DNA of 64,000 nucleotides from Pseudoxanthomonas sp. SL93 (lineage in GTDB: Bacteria > Pseudomonadota > Gammaproteobacteria > Xanthomonadales > Xanthomonadaceae), in the NCBI RefSeq assembly GCF_026625825.1, contig NZ_CP113065.1, positions 248,001 to 312,000 of the forward strand, written 5' to 3'. A model generated the notes under the pieces. It saw only the letters and a list, made by a program, of their open reading frames with translations. It ran no database searches and had not been told where the DNA came from. Below, piece after piece: positions 28,501 through 39,493 of the stretch (positions are counted from its first letter, which is position 1; each line of letters opens with the position of its first letter). The translations under genes were made by a program, and so were the position numbers.

Positions 28501-30114
28501 ATGAGCGGCAACCGCCTGCTGCGTTCCACCGCCATTTTCAGTTCCATGACCTTCCTGTCGCGGGTCTCGGGGCTGGTGCGGGACCAGATCTATGCCCGGG
28601 TCTTCGGCGCCAACGCTGCGATGGACATCTTCTTCATCGCGTTCAGGATCCCCAACTTCATGCGGCGGCTGTCGGCCGAGGGCTCGTTCTCGATGGCCTT
28701 CGTCCCGGTGCTGGCCGAATACAAGGAAAAACACGGCCCGGACGCCGTCAGGGCACTGGTGGACCGGGTGGCGGGCGCGCTGACCGCGGCGCTGCTGGTG
28801 GTCACGGCCCTGGTGCTGGTGTTTGCCCCCCAACTGGCCCAGCTGATCGCCTCGCGGGTCACCGGGGACGAGCATGTCCTGCTGACGGACATGCTGCGGA
28901 TCATGTTCCCGTATGCGCTGTTCATCTCGTTGGCCTCGCTGGCGGGCGGCATCCTCAACAGCTACCAGCGGTTCGCCATTCCGGCGCTGTCGCCGATCCT
29001 GCTGAACGTGGCGATGATCTCGGCGGCGCTGGCCGCGCAGGAATGGTTCGGCGGCTCGGTGGAAGTGCTTGCCTGGGGCGTGTTCGCCGCCGGCATCCTG
29101 CAGCTGGGGTTCCAGCTGCCGGCGCTGGCGAAGCTGGGGCTGCTGCCGCGCCCGCGGCTGGACCTGGCCCATGCCGGCGTGCGCCGGGTGATGACGCTGA
29201 TGGTGCCGACGCTGTTCGGTTCCTCCGTGGTGCAGTTCAACCTGCTGTTCAACACCTGGGCGGCGGCGTTCCTCTTCAGCGGCAGCGTCAGCTGGCTGTA
29301 CTACAGCGACCGCCTGCTGGAGTTCCCGCTGGGCATGTTCGGGGTGGCGATCGGTTCGGTGATCCTGCCGCACCTGTCCAGCCGGCATGCGGCCACCGAT
29401 CCGGATGGTTTCTCGAAGGGTCTGGACTGGGGTTTCCGACTTTGCCTGCTGATCGGCATCCCGGCCTGCATCGGCCTGATCCTGTGCGCGGAGCCCCTGC
29501 TGGCCACGCTGTTCCAGTACCAGCGCTTCACCGCGTTCGACACCCGCATGAGCAGCTGGAGCCTGATCGCCCAGTCCACCGCCGTGCCGGCCTTCCTGCT
29601 GGTGAAGGTGCTGGCGCCCGCGTTCTATGCGCGGCAGGACACGCGCACGCCGGTGAAGTCGGCCGTGCTGTCGGTGATCACCAATATCGTGGCGACGACC
29701 GGCCTGCTCGCCGGCATGCTGGCCTGGACCGGGCCCGGGCAGGCGGCGCTGGCGAAGGCGGGCGGCAACTATCTGGATGCGCTGGCCCACGTGCCCGGGG
29801 CCCATGCCTTGCTGGCACTGGCCATCGCGATGGCGGGCTGGGTGAACGCGCTGCAGCTGGCGTGGCTGCTGCGCAAGGCCGGCGTCTACCGGCGCCAGCC
29901 CGGCTGGGGGCGCTGGCTGCGCCAGATCGTGCTGGCCGCGGTGACCATGACGGCCGTGCTGCTGGCTTTCCGCTGGGCCTGGCCGGTGTGGTCCGAGTGG
30001 GTCTGGTGGGAGCGTGGCTGGCGGTTGGCCGTCATGGTCGGTGCGGGCGGCGCGATCTACGGCGGCCTGCTGTGGCTGCAGGGCATCCGCCCGCGTGACC
30101 TGCGTGGGCATTGA
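28501..30114 (+). CDS. murJ: Lipid II flippase MurJ
   Basis: A 537-aa inner-membrane protein with about 14 helices. MurJ landmarks are FSSMTFLSRVSGLVRDQIYARVFGANAAMDIFFIAFRIPNFMRRLSAEG and the later SVSWLYYSDRLLEFPLGMFGVAIGSVILP. It flips the peptidoglycan precursor lipid II to the periplasmic side. ATG at 28501 was chosen at the MSGNRLL start that aligns with family N termini. ribF follows, a common pairing in this family. Confidence 0.96.
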   Translation: MSGNRLLRSTAIFSSMTFLSRVSGLVRDQIYARVFGANAAMDIFFIAFRIPNFMRRLSAEGSFSMAFVPVLAEYKEKHGPDAVRALVDRVAGALTAALLVVTALVLVFAPQLAQLIASRVTGDEHVLLTDMLRIMFPYALFISLASLAGGILNSYQRFAIPALSPILLNVAMISAALAAQEWFGGSVEVLAWGVFAAGILQLGFQLPALAKLGLLPRPRLDLAHAGVRRVMTLMVPTLFGSSVVQFNLLFNTWAAAFLFSGSVSWLYYSDRLLEFPLGMFGVAIGSVILPHLSSRHAATDPDGFSKGLDWGFRLCLLIGIPACIGLILCAEPLLATLFQYQRFTAFDTRMSSWSLIAQSTAVPAFLLVKVLAPAFYARQDTRTPVKSAVLSVITNIVATTGLLAGMLAWTGPGQAALAKAGGNYLDALAHVPGAHALLALAIAMAGWVNALQLAWLLRKAGVYRRQPGWGRWLRQIVLAAVTMTAVLLAFRWAWPVWSEWVWWERGWRLAVMVGAGGAIYGGLLWLQGIRPRDLRGH

Positions 30115-30200
30115 GAGCGGGGAGGGGCGGCTATACTTCAAGGCTTGCCCCATTTCCCACCGGCCGGGCTGACATGCCCGGCCGCTCCACCCAGGTATCC

Positions 30201-31166
30201 ATGAGCAGGCTGTTCCGTGACGTCGATGGCGGGCCCTTGTGTCCGCACGGTAGCGTGGTCTGCATCGGCGCCTTCGATGGCCTGCACTCGGGCCACCGCG
30301 CGCTGGTGCGCCATGCCGTGGCACGCGCGCGCCAGCTTGGCGTGGAGGCCGTGGTGCTGTCCTTCGAGCTGCTCCCGCGCGAGTTCTTCGCCCGCGACAC
30401 CCCGCCGCCGCGGCTGACCCTGGCACGCGCCAAGGTGGAAGGCCTGCTGGAACTGGGCGCGGACCGCGTCGGCCTGCTGCGCTTTGATGCGCGGCTGTCG
30501 GCCATGAGCGCCGAGGATTTCGCCCGCACCGTGCTGGCGGGACGCCTCTCGGCACGGGAAGTCTGGATCGGACCGGAATTCCGTTTCGGCCACCGCCGCG
30601 GCGGCGATCTGGCCCTGCTGCAGGCAATGGGCAGCGAGCTGGGCTTCACCGCCGACGAGATCGCGCCCGTGCACGTGCAGGGCGAGCGCGTCTCCAGCAC
30701 GCGCATCCGCGAAGCGCTGCGGGCCGGCGACTTCGCCGACGCCGCGCGCATGCTGGGCCGTCCCTACACCATCGGCGGCCGCGTGGTGCGCGGCAAGCAG
30801 CTGGGCCGCACGCTCGGTTTCCCCACCGCCAACCTGCGGTTCCCCAAGACGCCGGCGCTGTCGGGCATCTACGCCACCTGGGTACATGGCGTGGCCGCGC
30901 ACCCGCTGCCGTCGGTATCCAGCTTCGGCACCCGGCCCACGGTGGACGGCGTGGAGCCGCTGCTGGAAGCCCACCTGTTCGACTTCGCCGGTGACCTCTA
31001 CGGGCGCCATATCGAAGTCGAATTCGTCGCCAAGCTGCGCGACGAGCTGAAATTCCCCGATCTGCCCAGCCTCACCGAGCAGATGCATCGCGACGCCGCG
31101 CAGGCGCGCGCGTTGCTTTCCGCACAAGCCAACCGACATCCCGACGCAGGACGAGCCACCGCGTGA
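30201..31166 (+). CDS. ribF: Bifunctional riboflavin kinase/FAD synthetase
   Basis: A 321-aa enzyme making FMN and FAD. The N-terminal adenylyltransferase domain has [17 protein letters not shown] and SSTRIREAL. The C-terminal kinase domain has [20 protein letters not shown] and [14 protein letters not shown] at 30201 was chosen because the catalytic G-x-FDGLHxGH follows at the usual distance; an upstream ATG (30174) is possible. The end overlaps ileS (GTGA). Confidence 0.95.
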   Translation: MSRLFRDVDGGPLCPHGSVVCIGAFDGLHSGHRALVRHAVARARQLGVEAVVLSFELLPREFFARDTPPPRLTLARAKVEGLLELGADRVGLLRFDARLSAMSAEDFARTVLAGRLSAREVWIGPEFRFGHRRGGDLALLQAMGSELGFTADEIAPVHVQGERVSSTRIREALRAGDFADAARMLGRPYTIGGRVVRGKQLGRTLGFPTANLRFPKTPALSGIYATWVHGVAAHPLPSVSSFGTRPTVDGVEPLLEAHLFDFAGDLYGRHIEVEFVAKLRDELKFPDLPSLTEQMHRDAAQARALLSAQANRHPDAGRATA

Positions 31167-33994
31167 GCCAGGACTACAAAGCCACCCTCCACCTGCCCGC
31201 CACGGATTTTCCGATGCGCGGCGACCTGCCCAAGCGCGAACCCGACACGCTGGCCCGCTGGGAAAGCCAGGGCCTGTACGCGCAGCTGCGCGACAACGCC
31301 AAGGGCCGCCCGCTGTTCGTGCTGCACGACGGCCCGCCGTATGCCAACGGCGCCATCCACCTGGGCCACGCGGTCAACAAGATCCTGAAGGACATCATCG
31401 TCAAGTCGAAGTACCTGGCCGGCTTCGATGCGCCGTACATCCCCGGGTGGGACTGCCACGGCCTGCCGATCGAGATCGCCATCGAGAAGAAGTACGGCAA
31501 GGTCGGCGTGAAGCTCGATGCGGTCGAGTTCCGGCAGAAGTGCCGCGAATACGCCGAGTCGCAGATCGACATCCAGCGCAAGGACTTCAAGCGCCTCGGC
31601 GTGATCGGCGACTGGGACAACCCGTACAAGACGCTCGATTTCCGCTTCGAAGCCAACGAGATCCGCGCCCTGGCCAAGATCGTCGCCAACGGCCACCTGA
31701 CCCGCGGCGTGAAGCCGGTGCACTGGTGCTTCGACTGCGGCTCGGCGCTGGCCGAGGCGGAGATCGAGTACGCCGACAAGGTGTCGCCGGCCGTTGATGT
31801 CGCCTACGCCGCGCGTGACGCGCAGGCACTGGCGAAGGCGTTCGGCGCCACGCTGCCCGCCGATGTCGAAGTCGCGCTGCCCATCTGGACCACCACGCCG
31901 TGGACGCTGCCGGCCTCGCTGGCGATCTCCATCGGTGGCGAACTGGAATACGCCCTGGTCGAAGGCCCCGCGCATGACGGCAAGCGTCGCTGGCTGGTGC
32001 TGGCCGATGCGCTGGCCGCGCGCGCGCTGCAGCGCTACGGCGTCAGCGACGTGGTCGTGCATGCACGGGTGAAGGGCAGTGCGCTGGAAGGCCTGCTGTT
32101 CGCGCATCCGTTCTACGACACGCGCGACATCCCCGTGCTGCTGGGCGACCACGTATCGGCCGAAGACGGTACCGGCGCCGTACACACCGCGCCCGGCCAC
32201 GGCCAGGAGGACTATGTCGTCAGCAAGCAGTACGGCCTGCTGGACAAGTACACCGCCGCGCAGATCAATCCGGTCGATGGCCGCGGCGTGTACCTGCCGT
32301 CCACCCCGGCCGCGCATGGCGTCGAGCTCGCCGGCCTGCATATCTGGAAAGCCAACGACACCATCATCGACGTGGTGAAGCAGAGCGGCGCGCTGCTTGC
32401 CTTCAGCAAGCTGGAGCACAGCTATCCGCACTGCTGGCGCCACAAGACGCCCATCGCGTTCCGCGCCACGCCGCAGTGGTTCATCTCGATGGAGCAGGCC
32501 CACCTGCGCGCCGATGCGCTGGAAGCGATCAAGCAGGTCGGCTGGTTCCCGCAATGGGGCGAAGCCCGCATCGCCGGCATGGTCGACGGCCGCCCGGACT
32601 GGACCATCTCGCGCCAGCGCACCTGGGGCGTGCCGATCGCGCTGTTCGTGCACCGCGAAACCGGCGAGCCGCATCCGCGCAGCGTCGAGCTGATGCGCGC
32701 CGTGGCCGACCGCGTGGAGCAGGGCGGCGTCGATGTCTGGTACACGCTGGACGCGGCCGAACTGCTGGGCGACGAAGCGAAGGATTACGACAAGATCACC
32801 GACATCCTCGATGTCTGGTTCGATTCCGGCGTCACCCACGAAGGCGTGCTGCTGGAGCGTGGCCTCGGCAAGCCGGCCGACCTCTACCTGGAAGGCTCCG
32901 ACCAGCATCGCGGCTGGTTCCAGTCCTCGCTGCTCACCGGCGTGGCGATCGACAAGGCGGCACCGTACAGGCAGTGCCTGACACACGGCTTCACCGTGGA
33001 CGAACACGGCCGCAAGATGTCCAAGTCGCTGGGCAACGGCATCGAACCGCAGGACATCATGAAGACGCTGGGCGCGGACATCCTGCGCCTGTGGATCGCC
33101 AGCGCCGACTACAGCAACGAGATGTCGCTGTCGCAGGAAATCCTGAAGCGCAATGCCGATGCCTACCGTCGCCTGCGCAACACCGCGCGCTTCCTGCTCA
33201 GCAACCTCAATGGCTTCGATCCTGCGCGCGACCTGGTCGCGCCGGCCGACATGGTCGCGCTGGATCGCTGGATCGTGCACCGCGCCTACGAGGTGCAGCA
33301 GAAGATCAAGGCCGCCTACGACCGTTACGACTTCGCCGAGATCGTGCAGGCGCTGCTGAACTTCTGCAGCGTCGACCTCGGCTCGCTGTACCTGGACGTC
33401 ACCAAGGACCGCCTGTACACCATGCGCGAGGATTCGCGCGGTCGCCGCAGCGCGCAGACCGCGATGTTCCACATCGCCGAGGCCTTCGTGCGCTGGGTGG
33501 CGCCGGTGCTCAGCTTCACCGCCGACGAGATGTGGGCCTATCTGCCGGGCGAGCGCGCCGGCAACGTGCTGTTCGCCACCTGGTACGACGGCCTGGCGCC
33601 GCTGCCGGCGGATGCCGCGTTGAACGCCGCCGACTTCGACCAGCTGCTGGCGCTGCGCGAGCAGGTCGCCAAGGTGCTGGAGCCGATGCGCGCCAACGGC
33701 CTGATCGGCGCCGCGCTGGAAGCGGAGATCACCGTCTCGGCGAATGCCGCCACCGCGGCGAAGTGGCAGCCACTGGCCGAGGAGCTGCGCTTCCTGTTCA
33801 TCAGTGGCGACGTCACCGTGTCCGAAGTCAGCGCCGACGAGGTGTTCGTGCTGGCCCAGCCCACCCGCAAGACCAAGTGCGTGCGCTGCTGGCACTACCG
33901 CGCCGACGTGGGCAGCGTGGCGGCGCATCCGGAGCTGTGCGGTCGCTGCGTGGTCAACATCGACGGCGCCGGCGAAACCCGGGAGTGGTTCTGA
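31163..33994 (+). CDS. ileS: Isoleucyl-tRNA synthetase
   Basis: A 943-aa class I synthetase that starts with GTG overlapping the ribF stop. It has the HIGH motif ([15 protein letters not shown]), CP1 editing domain ([34 protein letters not shown]) and KMSKS motif ([10 protein letters not shown]). The C-terminal zinc finger has [24 protein letters not shown]. Length matches the bacterial long form. Confidence 0.97.
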   Translation: MSQDYKATLHLPATDFPMRGDLPKREPDTLARWESQGLYAQLRDNAKGRPLFVLHDGPPYANGAIHLGHAVNKILKDIIVKSKYLAGFDAPYIPGWDCHGLPIEIAIEKKYGKVGVKLDAVEFRQKCREYAESQIDIQRKDFKRLGVIGDWDNPYKTLDFRFEANEIRALAKIVANGHLTRGVKPVHWCFDCGSALAEAEIEYADKVSPAVDVAYAARDAQALAKAFGATLPADVEVALPIWTTTPWTLPASLAISIGGELEYALVEGPAHDGKRRWLVLADALAARALQRYGVSDVVVHARVKGSALEGLLFAHPFYDTRDIPVLLGDHVSAEDGTGAVHTAPGHGQEDYVVSKQYGLLDKYTAAQINPVDGRGVYLPSTPAAHGVELAGLHIWKANDTIIDVVKQSGALLAFSKLEHSYPHCWRHKTPIAFRATPQWFISMEQAHLRADALEAIKQVGWFPQWGEARIAGMVDGRPDWTISRQRTWGVPIALFVHRETGEPHPRSVELMRAVADRVEQGGVDVWYTLDAAELLGDEAKDYDKITDILDVWFDSGVTHEGVLLERGLGKPADLYLEGSDQHRGWFQSSLLTGVAIDKAAPYRQCLTHGFTVDEHGRKMSKSLGNGIEPQDIMKTLGADILRLWIASADYSNEMSLSQEILKRNADAYRRLRNTARFLLSNLNGFDPARDLVAPADMVALDRWIVHRAYEVQQKIKAAYDRYDFAEIVQALLNFCSVDLGSLYLDVTKDRLYTMREDSRGRRSAQTAMFHIAEAFVRWVAPVLSFTADEMWAYLPGERAGNVLFATWYDGLAPLPADAALNAADFDQLLALREQVAKVLEPMRANGLIGAALEAEITVSANAATAAKWQPLAEELRFLFISGDVTVSEVSADEVFVLAQPTRKTKCVRCWHYRADVGSVAAHPELCGRCVVNIDGAGETREWF

Positions 33995-34497
33995 TGGCCG
34001 CCGCTCCCAAGCCCAACGCGCTGGTCTGGCTGCTGCTGTCGGTCGTCGTCATCGCGCTTGACCAGTGGTCCAAGGCCTGGGTGCTGGCCGCGTTGCCCGA
34101 GTACACCGCCGTGCCGGTGATCGACGGCTTCTGGAACTGGTACCGCACCTACAACACCGGCGCCGCCTTCAGCTTCCTGGCCAACGCCGGCGGCTGGCAG
34201 ATTTGGTTCTTCAGCCTGCTCGCGGTCGGCATCAGCGGCCTGCTGGCGTTCTGGCTGTCGCGCACCGCTCGCCACGACTGGCGGCAGGCCCTGCCGTACG
34301 CGCTGGTGATCGGCGGCGCGGTGGGCAACGTCATCGACCGACTGGTCCACGGCCACGTGGTGGACTTCATCCAGTGGCACTGGCGCGGCCACTACTGGCC
34401 CGCGTTCAACATCGCCGACTGCGCGGTGGTGGGCGGGGCCATCGGCATCGCCGTGTTCGGCCTGCTGGAAGGCAAGCGCACGCCCAAGGGTTCATAA
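33994..34497 (+). CDS. lspA: Lipoprotein signal peptidase (signal peptidase II)
   Basis: A 167-aa aspartic protease with four membrane helices that removes prolipoprotein signal peptides. Catalytic aspartates lie in [23 protein letters not shown] and [12 protein letters not shown]. The conserved N terminus LDQWSKAWV and [11 protein letters not shown] are also present. Its ATG shares one base with the ileS stop, and its stop overlaps the ispH start (TAATG). Confidence 0.97.
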   Translation: MAAAPKPNALVWLLLSVVVIALDQWSKAWVLAALPEYTAVPVIDGFWNWYRTYNTGAAFSFLANAGGWQIWFFSLLAVGISGLLAFWLSRTARHDWRQALPYALVIGGAVGNVIDRLVHGHVVDFIQWHWRGHYWPAFNIADCAVVGGAIGIAVFGLLEGKRTPKGS

Positions 34498-35456
34498 TGA
34501 CCGCCATGCAGGTCCTGCTCGCCAATCCCCGCGGTTTCTGTGCCGGTGTCGACCGCGCCATCGAAATCGTCAAGCGCGCCATCGAAACGCTGGGCGCGCC
34601 CATCTACGTGCGCCATGAAGTGGTGCACAACCGCTTCGTGGTGGATGACCTGAAGCAGCGCGGCGCGGTGTTCGTGGAAGAACTGGACGAAGTGCCCGAC
34701 GGCGCCACCGTCATCTTCAGCGCGCATGGCGTGTCGCAGGCGGTGCGGGGCGAAGCCGCGCGCCGCGGGCTGAAGGTGTTCGACGCCACCTGCCCGCTGG
34801 TCACCAAGGTACACCTGGAAGTGGCGCGCCACTGCCGCGCCGGCCGCGACGTGGTGCTGATCGGCCACGCCGGCCATCCGGAAGTGGAAGGCACCATGGG
34901 GCAGTGGAACGCCGAACGCGGCGCCGGCAACATCTACCTGGTGGAAGACATCGACAACGTCGGCACGCTGCAGGTCAGCCAGCCCGACAACCTGTTCTAC
35001 ACCACCCAGACCACGCTGTCGGTGGACGACACGGTGGGCATCATCCAGGCGCTGCAGGCCCGCTTCCCGCAGATCCAGGGGCCCAAGAACGACGACATCT
35101 GCTACGCCACCCAGAACCGCCAGGACGCCGTGCGCGACCTGGCCAAGCAGTGCGACCTGGTGCTGGTGGTGGGCTCGCCCAACAGCTCCAATTCCAACCG
35201 CCTGCGCGAGCTGGCCGAGCGCGATGGCGTGGAGTCCTACCTCATCGACGGCGCCCACGAGATCGATCCGGCCTGGGTCACCGGCAAGCAGCGCATCGGC
35301 GTGACCGCCGGCGCCTCCGCCCCCGACGTGCTGATCGACGGCGTACTGCAGCGCCTGCGCGACCTGGGCGCCGGCACCATCAGCGAACTGGACGGCGAAC
35401 CGGAAGACATGGTCTTCGCCCTGCCCAAGGAACTGCGCATCCAGCTGGTCGGCTGA
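34497..35456 (+). CDS. ispH: 4-hydroxy-3-methylbut-2-enyl diphosphate reductase
   Basis: A 319-aa [4Fe-4S] enzyme, last step of the MEP isoprenoid pathway (HMBPP to IPP and DMAPP). Cluster cysteines lie in [25 protein letters not shown] and [14 protein letters not shown]. Also present are the HEVVHN and [15 protein letters not shown] motifs and the active-site TQTTLS. Last gene of the ribF-ileS-lspA-ispH run. Confidence 0.97.
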   Translation: MTAMQVLLANPRGFCAGVDRAIEIVKRAIETLGAPIYVRHEVVHNRFVVDDLKQRGAVFVEELDEVPDGATVIFSAHGVSQAVRGEAARRGLKVFDATCPLVTKVHLEVARHCRAGRDVVLIGHAGHPEVEGTMGQWNAERGAGNIYLVEDIDNVGTLQVSQPDNLFYTTQTTLSVDDTVGIIQALQARFPQIQGPKNDDICYATQNRQDAVRDLAKQCDLVLVVGSPNSSNSNRLRELAERDGVESYLIDGAHEIDPAWVTGKQRIGVTAGASAPDVLIDGVLQRLRDLGAGTISELDGEPEDMVFALPKELRIQLVG

Positions 35457-35540
35457 GCCTTCGCCCCCGAGCGGGGCAGGGATCCTTCGTGGGACGCCCC
35501 CGGCCGGAACCGGTCAGTGCGGCGCGCATCGCGTGCTGCG

Positions 35541-35900
35541 ACCGGAGAAAATTTCCCCGCTGCCGCACCTCCGCGCCTCGATGCCGCGGAAATTTTCCCC
35601 GCCACCGCAGTTCCGAGCCGCACGCGCGCACCTTTCAGGTTCGCGCGCTCACAATGAAGCCGCGTCATCTCACCTGAAAGCCTCGGTGCCGGGGAAAATT
35701 TCTTCGTCATCTCACTTCAGAGCCTGGACGTCGAAGAAAATTTCCTCGTCATCTCACTTCAAAGGTCCGGCGGCGGGGAAATTTTCCTCGTCATCTCACC
35801 TCAACGCCGCGTCATCGAGGAAAACATCCTCGTCATCTCAGCTGAAAGCCTCGCGCGCGCACCTTTCTGGTTCGATTTCTCACACATGAAGCGCGGCGAC
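35541..35900. repeat. Imperfect 42-bp tandem repeat array
   Basis: Four adjacent 42-base units with A/T cores at about 35692, 35734, 35776 and 35818, and two more diverged units near 35548 and 35590. The unit is a C/G-flanked core (GGGGAAATTTTCCTC) followed by GTCATCTCACTTCA-type sequence. The array is bracketed by two near-identical blocks (GCGCGCACCTTTCAGGTTCG near 35626 and GCGCGCACCTTTCTGGTTCG near 35854). Because 42 is divisible by three, both strands stay open through it (plus strand reads KISSSSHF-type 14-residue repeats). I see no ribosome site or family match, so I do not call a gene. The whole 592-base gap has nothing else recognisable. Confidence 0.85.
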
Positions 35901-36048
35901 GCCGCCCATGCACGCGCGTAAGCCGCGTGCCCCCTCAACTGTGAGCCATTTTCCGTGGCGACCCGCTTGGAAGCGTGCGCGCATCGCGCTAGCGTGGCAG
36001 TGCCGTCGGATACGGCGGCTTCACCTGACATGGAATCAAGGAGCGACA

Positions 36049-36531
36049 ATGAGTCAGAACCTCGTGGACCTGCAGATCGACAGCACCATCCTCAACCAGC
36101 TGGACGCGGCCATCGTGCAGATGGATGCCTGCCTGGCCGGCCTGGTCTCGCTGACGCCGGAACAGCGGCGCGGCCTGATCAAGATGGGCGACAAATCGGA
36201 AGCCTTCTGCCGCGCCGCCTTCAACGTGGCCGAGCAGCACGCCGGCATCATGGCGCGCGACTTCGACATCGAAGGCGTTCGCCGCGACCAGCAGACGCTG
36301 GACCAGCTGCGCCCGCGCATCCTGCGCATCGCCCACCTTTACCAGCGATTGACCGACACCGAGATGGCCCTGGGCAGCGACCTGATGGCCGCCGCGCTGG
36401 AGGTCTACGGCGTGCTGAAAGTCGCCGGCAAGGGCAAGGGCCTGGACGAAGCCCGCCGCCACCTGGCCAGCCGCTTCCGCATCAGCACCCACGAATCCGA
36501 TGCGCCGGGGGAGGGCGGTGGCAACGGCTAG
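36049..36531 (+). CDS. Hypothetical protein (helical, 160 aa)
   Basis: A 160-aa protein with a strong ribosome site (AAGGAG, 5 bases before ATG) and its own terminator, so very likely a real gene. It is predicted helical throughout (QLDAAIVQMDACLAGLVSLTPEQRRGLIKMGDKSEAFCRAAF). It has no signal peptide or membrane segment and a Gly-rich tail. The family is not one I can name. The composition is like the core genome, unlike the next genes downstream. Confidence 0.85.
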   Translation: MSQNLVDLQIDSTILNQLDAAIVQMDACLAGLVSLTPEQRRGLIKMGDKSEAFCRAAFNVAEQHAGIMARDFDIEGVRRDQQTLDQLRPRILRIAHLYQRLTDTEMALGSDLMAAALEVYGVLKVAGKGKGLDEARRHLASRFRISTHESDAPGEGGGNG

Positions 36532-36561
36532 CGATGGGGTGTTGGAGGTTTGATCCAAAAA

Positions 36562-36590
36562 GACGGCCCCGCGGTGCGGGGCCGTCTTCA
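36562..36590 (+). terminator. Rho-independent terminator
   Basis: GACGGCCCCGC-GGT-GCGGGGCCGTC hairpin preceded by A-run and followed by TTCATT. It closes the gene at 36049. The following stretch to 37023 (about 430 bases) holds no gene I can support; its composition drifts toward lower GC. Confidence 0.85.
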
Positions 36591-37023
36591 TTCCGGCGAT
36601 CGACAGGCGATGGGCGCCGCGCCGTGTGCCTGCATTGCGTGACGGGAAACGCGAGTGGGAATTCGTGATGCGGGACAGCTGCCGTTGGCTCTCGCAGAAG
36701 AACCCACCCGTGCCGGCTTAGGGGATGTCGCCCGAGCTGGGCAGGGGCGCTGGCACGGTACGGTATTACTTCATCCGTAGGGGGATTGGCGATCAACCCA
36801 ACGCTCGGGGCGGCGCATCACAGATGCGCCGCTTCCCTGACCGACCCCAACGCGGGTGATCCGTATTGTGGGGCGTGGAAGTCCTAGAACGGTGCTGGGA
36901 CTGCCGCCCCGAGTGTGTCGAAGTGGAAGACAAGGACGATGCACTCCATAGAGGTGGTCGCTACGGTGAGGTCGCACACCAAAGAAGTGTAAGGCCAAGG
37001 TCTCAAAAAACTCACAGGCCCTT

Positions 37024-38094
37024 TTACTCGCTTATTCTTTTCCGAGGTTTTGGGCGGCTTGTCATGAAGGCTCGAAGCTGGGAGTCGTACTTCTGCGTAT
37101 GAGTATCAATACAAATTAGACTCTGAAGTCTTGCAATGTAAGAGTCCAGCCACGCGTACAGGTCATCTTCCTGAGCGCTTCTGAAGATAGAGGACTTCAC
37201 CTTTGTGGTAACGCGAACGAGGAATCCGTATGGTGCTGCACGGTCGAAATCCATAGGTTCAATTAGCTCGAAATCTACGTAAGTTGACGTTTCATCGAAC
37301 TCAACTTCAAGTGATAGTTCAAAAGTTGGATGGACTATATTAAGTGTGCCGTCCTTCATTCTAGTTATGACGGATTCTTCCGGAAGTTCGATGGAGATTC
37401 GGTTGTAGATTGCGCCATTATTTCCGGTTGCGTAATAGAGCTGACCTATCGATTCATCAAAGTTTTCATTTAAAAAGGACTCTCTCTCAGAGTAGTCCTT
37501 TGTGAAAGCGTCTAAGGCCTTATTGCGTAGAACTTCCTTGGGAAGATCGTTGCGGCCAAACTCTTTAATTTTTGCCGTGTCTATCTCGTTCTCGACGAAA
37601 TATGAATTCAGATGAAGGTCGAGTTCGTTGATGAGGATAAATTCAATTACTGACTCTATGATCTCTTTATAGAAGTCAAACCCAGGCGCTCGCTCATTTG
37701 GGAGTGATAGTTCTTTCTTTCCTGCGTAAGCAAGAAATCGCTTCTTTAGCGCTGCGTTTTCAGCAAGAAGCGCCATTAGGTGTTCGTAGAACTCATCATT
37801 GAACTTGTAGCCGGAAATTCGGACGGGGCTCAGCTTTTCACGCGATGCATCAAACGCAATAGCGCCCCTAAGTCTCAATGTTGCGGCTTGTGCTGGTGCA
37901 CGAAGCCGGAGGAGTGTTGAGAATGATAAAAGGGTGAGTGTCAGCCCAATTAGGCTAACAAGCAGGATTTTTGATTTAAGAAGTTCGAACGCGGCATTCG
38001 TTAAGAGGCCAATTCCCGCGCTCGCGAGTATTGCAACTATCAATATTTCTCGAACTTCGCGTCGCCATTTCTGATGTTGTGCGATAGGTTGCAT
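37024..38094 (-). CDS. Membrane-anchored hypothetical protein, AT-rich
   Basis: A 356-aa protein. Two hydrophobic helices near the N terminus (ILIVAILASAGIGLLTNAAF and KILLVSLIGLTLTLLSFSTLL) anchor a long soluble domain rich in Glu, Asp and Phe. No family recognised. Codon use is clearly different from its neighbours (many A/T-ending codons such as AAT, GAA, TTT), pointing to recent acquisition. Its ATG sits 63 bases after the next gene's stop, so the two minus-strand genes may be co-transcribed. Confidence 0.8.
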   Translation of the reverse strand: MQPIAQHQKWRREVREILIVAILASAGIGLLTNAAFELLKSKILLVSLIGLTLTLLSFSTLLRLRAPAQAATLRLRGAIAFDASREKLSPVRISGYKFNDEFYEHLMALLAENAALKKRFLAYAGKKELSLPNERAPGFDFYKEIIESVIEFILINELDLHLNSYFVENEIDTAKIKEFGRNDLPKEVLRNKALDAFTKDYSERESFLNENFDESIGQLYYATGNNGAIYNRISIELPEESVITRMKDGTLNIVHPTFELSLEVEFDETSTYVDFELIEPMDFDRAAPYGFLVRVTTKVKSSIFRSAQEDDLYAWLDSYIARLQSLICIDTHTQKYDSQLRAFMTSRPKPRKRISE

Positions 38095-38157
38095 GTGTTA
38101 CTGCCTGTATCGGCTGATATTGAGGATTTTCCAGCTTGTCCAGCGGATGTCGCTTGC

Positions 38158-39276
38158 TTAGGTACAAGTTGTGGTGGCCGTATTGCCGTAGCCGACCGTT
38201 CGGCAAGTCGTCGTCTTAAGGCTGCGCAGGAAATTTTGGAAGTTGGCCTGTTGCTGCGCGCGTGCCTGCGCCTGCATGGCAGCGGCCTGATCCTGCATAG
38301 CCAAGGCTTTGCCATGTTCGGCAGCAATCAGGCCTCGTTCGAACATGTGTTTTTGCTGGATGGCGTCCTGCTGATCCCTGATCTCGGCTTCCTTCTCGAT
38401 AGCGAGGTAGTCGAACTCCTCGACCGAAATTTCCTTCTTGGAGAGTCGGGACGCCAGCAGGCGGTAGTAGGTGACCAGTTGCTTCTGACGGTGCGCTTCG
38501 AGTGCCTGAGAAAAGTCGAGTTCAGCTTCCTTGTACTCGACCGCAGCTTGACCATAGGAAATCTGCCCGGACGCATGTCTTTGGCTGATTAGCTCGCCTT
38601 GGATGTTCAGCTTCGCAAGGTCAGCGGTCCCACCATAAGCATCGGTCAGCTTGTCGTCTCGGAAAACGGCGACCACCGGTCCGCAGTTGTAGGGCAGCCC
38701 ATTGGCCAGGAAGCCGGTGTACTCCCGAATGACGAAGCCCGTGCCGGGAATCTGTTCCGTCGTTCGGGGCATGCGTGCAAGCGGCTGGCTCGCCGAGATT
38801 GCCGTATAGGGCGTGCCTTTCGAGTTCTGGAGGAAGCTGTAGTCGCTACACATCGTCGAAAGTGACGCAGCGATCTCGTTGGTCAGCAGCTTGGTGAAGT
38901 CGTTGTATGAGCCGTGGATCTTGCGTTCGCCGTTCGAGCCCTGCTTGAAGTCCAGTTCCCGGCTGTCGGCATAGGTAATGGACACCGATTGGGGCGTGGT
39001 CGTCAGGTACGCATAGATCACATGCCTGTTGTTCCATTCCTTGGTGACCCGCAACCGATAACCGCCCGAGACCTCTGTCATTCCGTAAGAGCCATCAACC
39101 TTCCAGTCGTTCTTGGACGATTTGACGGCTTCGAGGGCAACACCCAGCAGCTGCAACGGGTGCCGTTGCGGGTTTATCGATATCGGGGGCGGTTCCTTGA
39201 GCGTGGCCGCGATGGAGGGCAGGGAGCCCAACGCAATGGTGAAGCCCACGGCAAAGGCAGTGAATCTAGTGCGCAT
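38158..39276 (-). CDS. Secreted hypothetical protein with C-terminal coiled coil
   Basis: A 372-aa protein with an N-terminal signal peptide (FAVGFTIALGSLPSIAATL). The middle is mixed sheet (GSYGMTEVSGGYRLRVTKEW, TPQSVSITYADSRELDF). The C-terminal third is a Gln/Ala-rich helix (KALAMQDQAAAMQAQARAQQ) likely to form a coiled coil. Four cysteines are spread out. No domain recognised. It is moderately less GC-rich than the core genes and is likely part of the same acquired patch. Confidence 0.8.
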   Translation of the reverse strand: MRTRFTAFAVGFTIALGSLPSIAATLKEPPPISINPQRHPLQLLGVALEAVKSSKNDWKVDGSYGMTEVSGGYRLRVTKEWNNRHVIYAYLTTTPQSVSITYADSRELDFKQGSNGERKIHGSYNDFTKLLTNEIAASLSTMCSDYSFLQNSKGTPYTAISASQPLARMPRTTEQIPGTGFVIREYTGFLANGLPYNCGPVVAVFRDDKLTDAYGGTADLAKLNIQGELISQRHASGQISYGQAAVEYKEAELDFSQALEAHRQKQLVTYYRLLASRLSKKEISVEEFDYLAIEKEAEIRDQQDAIQQKHMFERGLIAAEHGKALAMQDQAAAMQAQARAQQQANFQNFLRSLKTTTCRTVGYGNTATTTCT

Positions 39277-39493
39277 CCTTGTTGTCCCCTTACAGATCAG
39301 TACTTTGGCCCTATGGCATGCAATTGCTGGGCCACCCCGGTGCCATGATGCGCCTTCTCTGGCGTTTGTGGATGATCCCGCGCGCCTGAGGGATACTGAA
39401 GCAAGGAGGGGCGGTGCGCTAAATGTTGCCTGCCGTGGACGTGTCTCCCCCGTTGGGTCGTTACGACTTCATTGCATTGCTGATCGTGAGGAA

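Noticed and set aside
35533..35889. A 118-residue repeat protein encoded by the 42-base array
   Set aside because: No ribosome site before its ATG, both strands equally open, and the repeat peptide has no recognisable fold. Kept as a possibility under the repeat finding only.
35541..35900. CRISPR array
   Set aside because: The 42-base units are directly contiguous, diverged and without unique spacers; no cas genes are present in the window.
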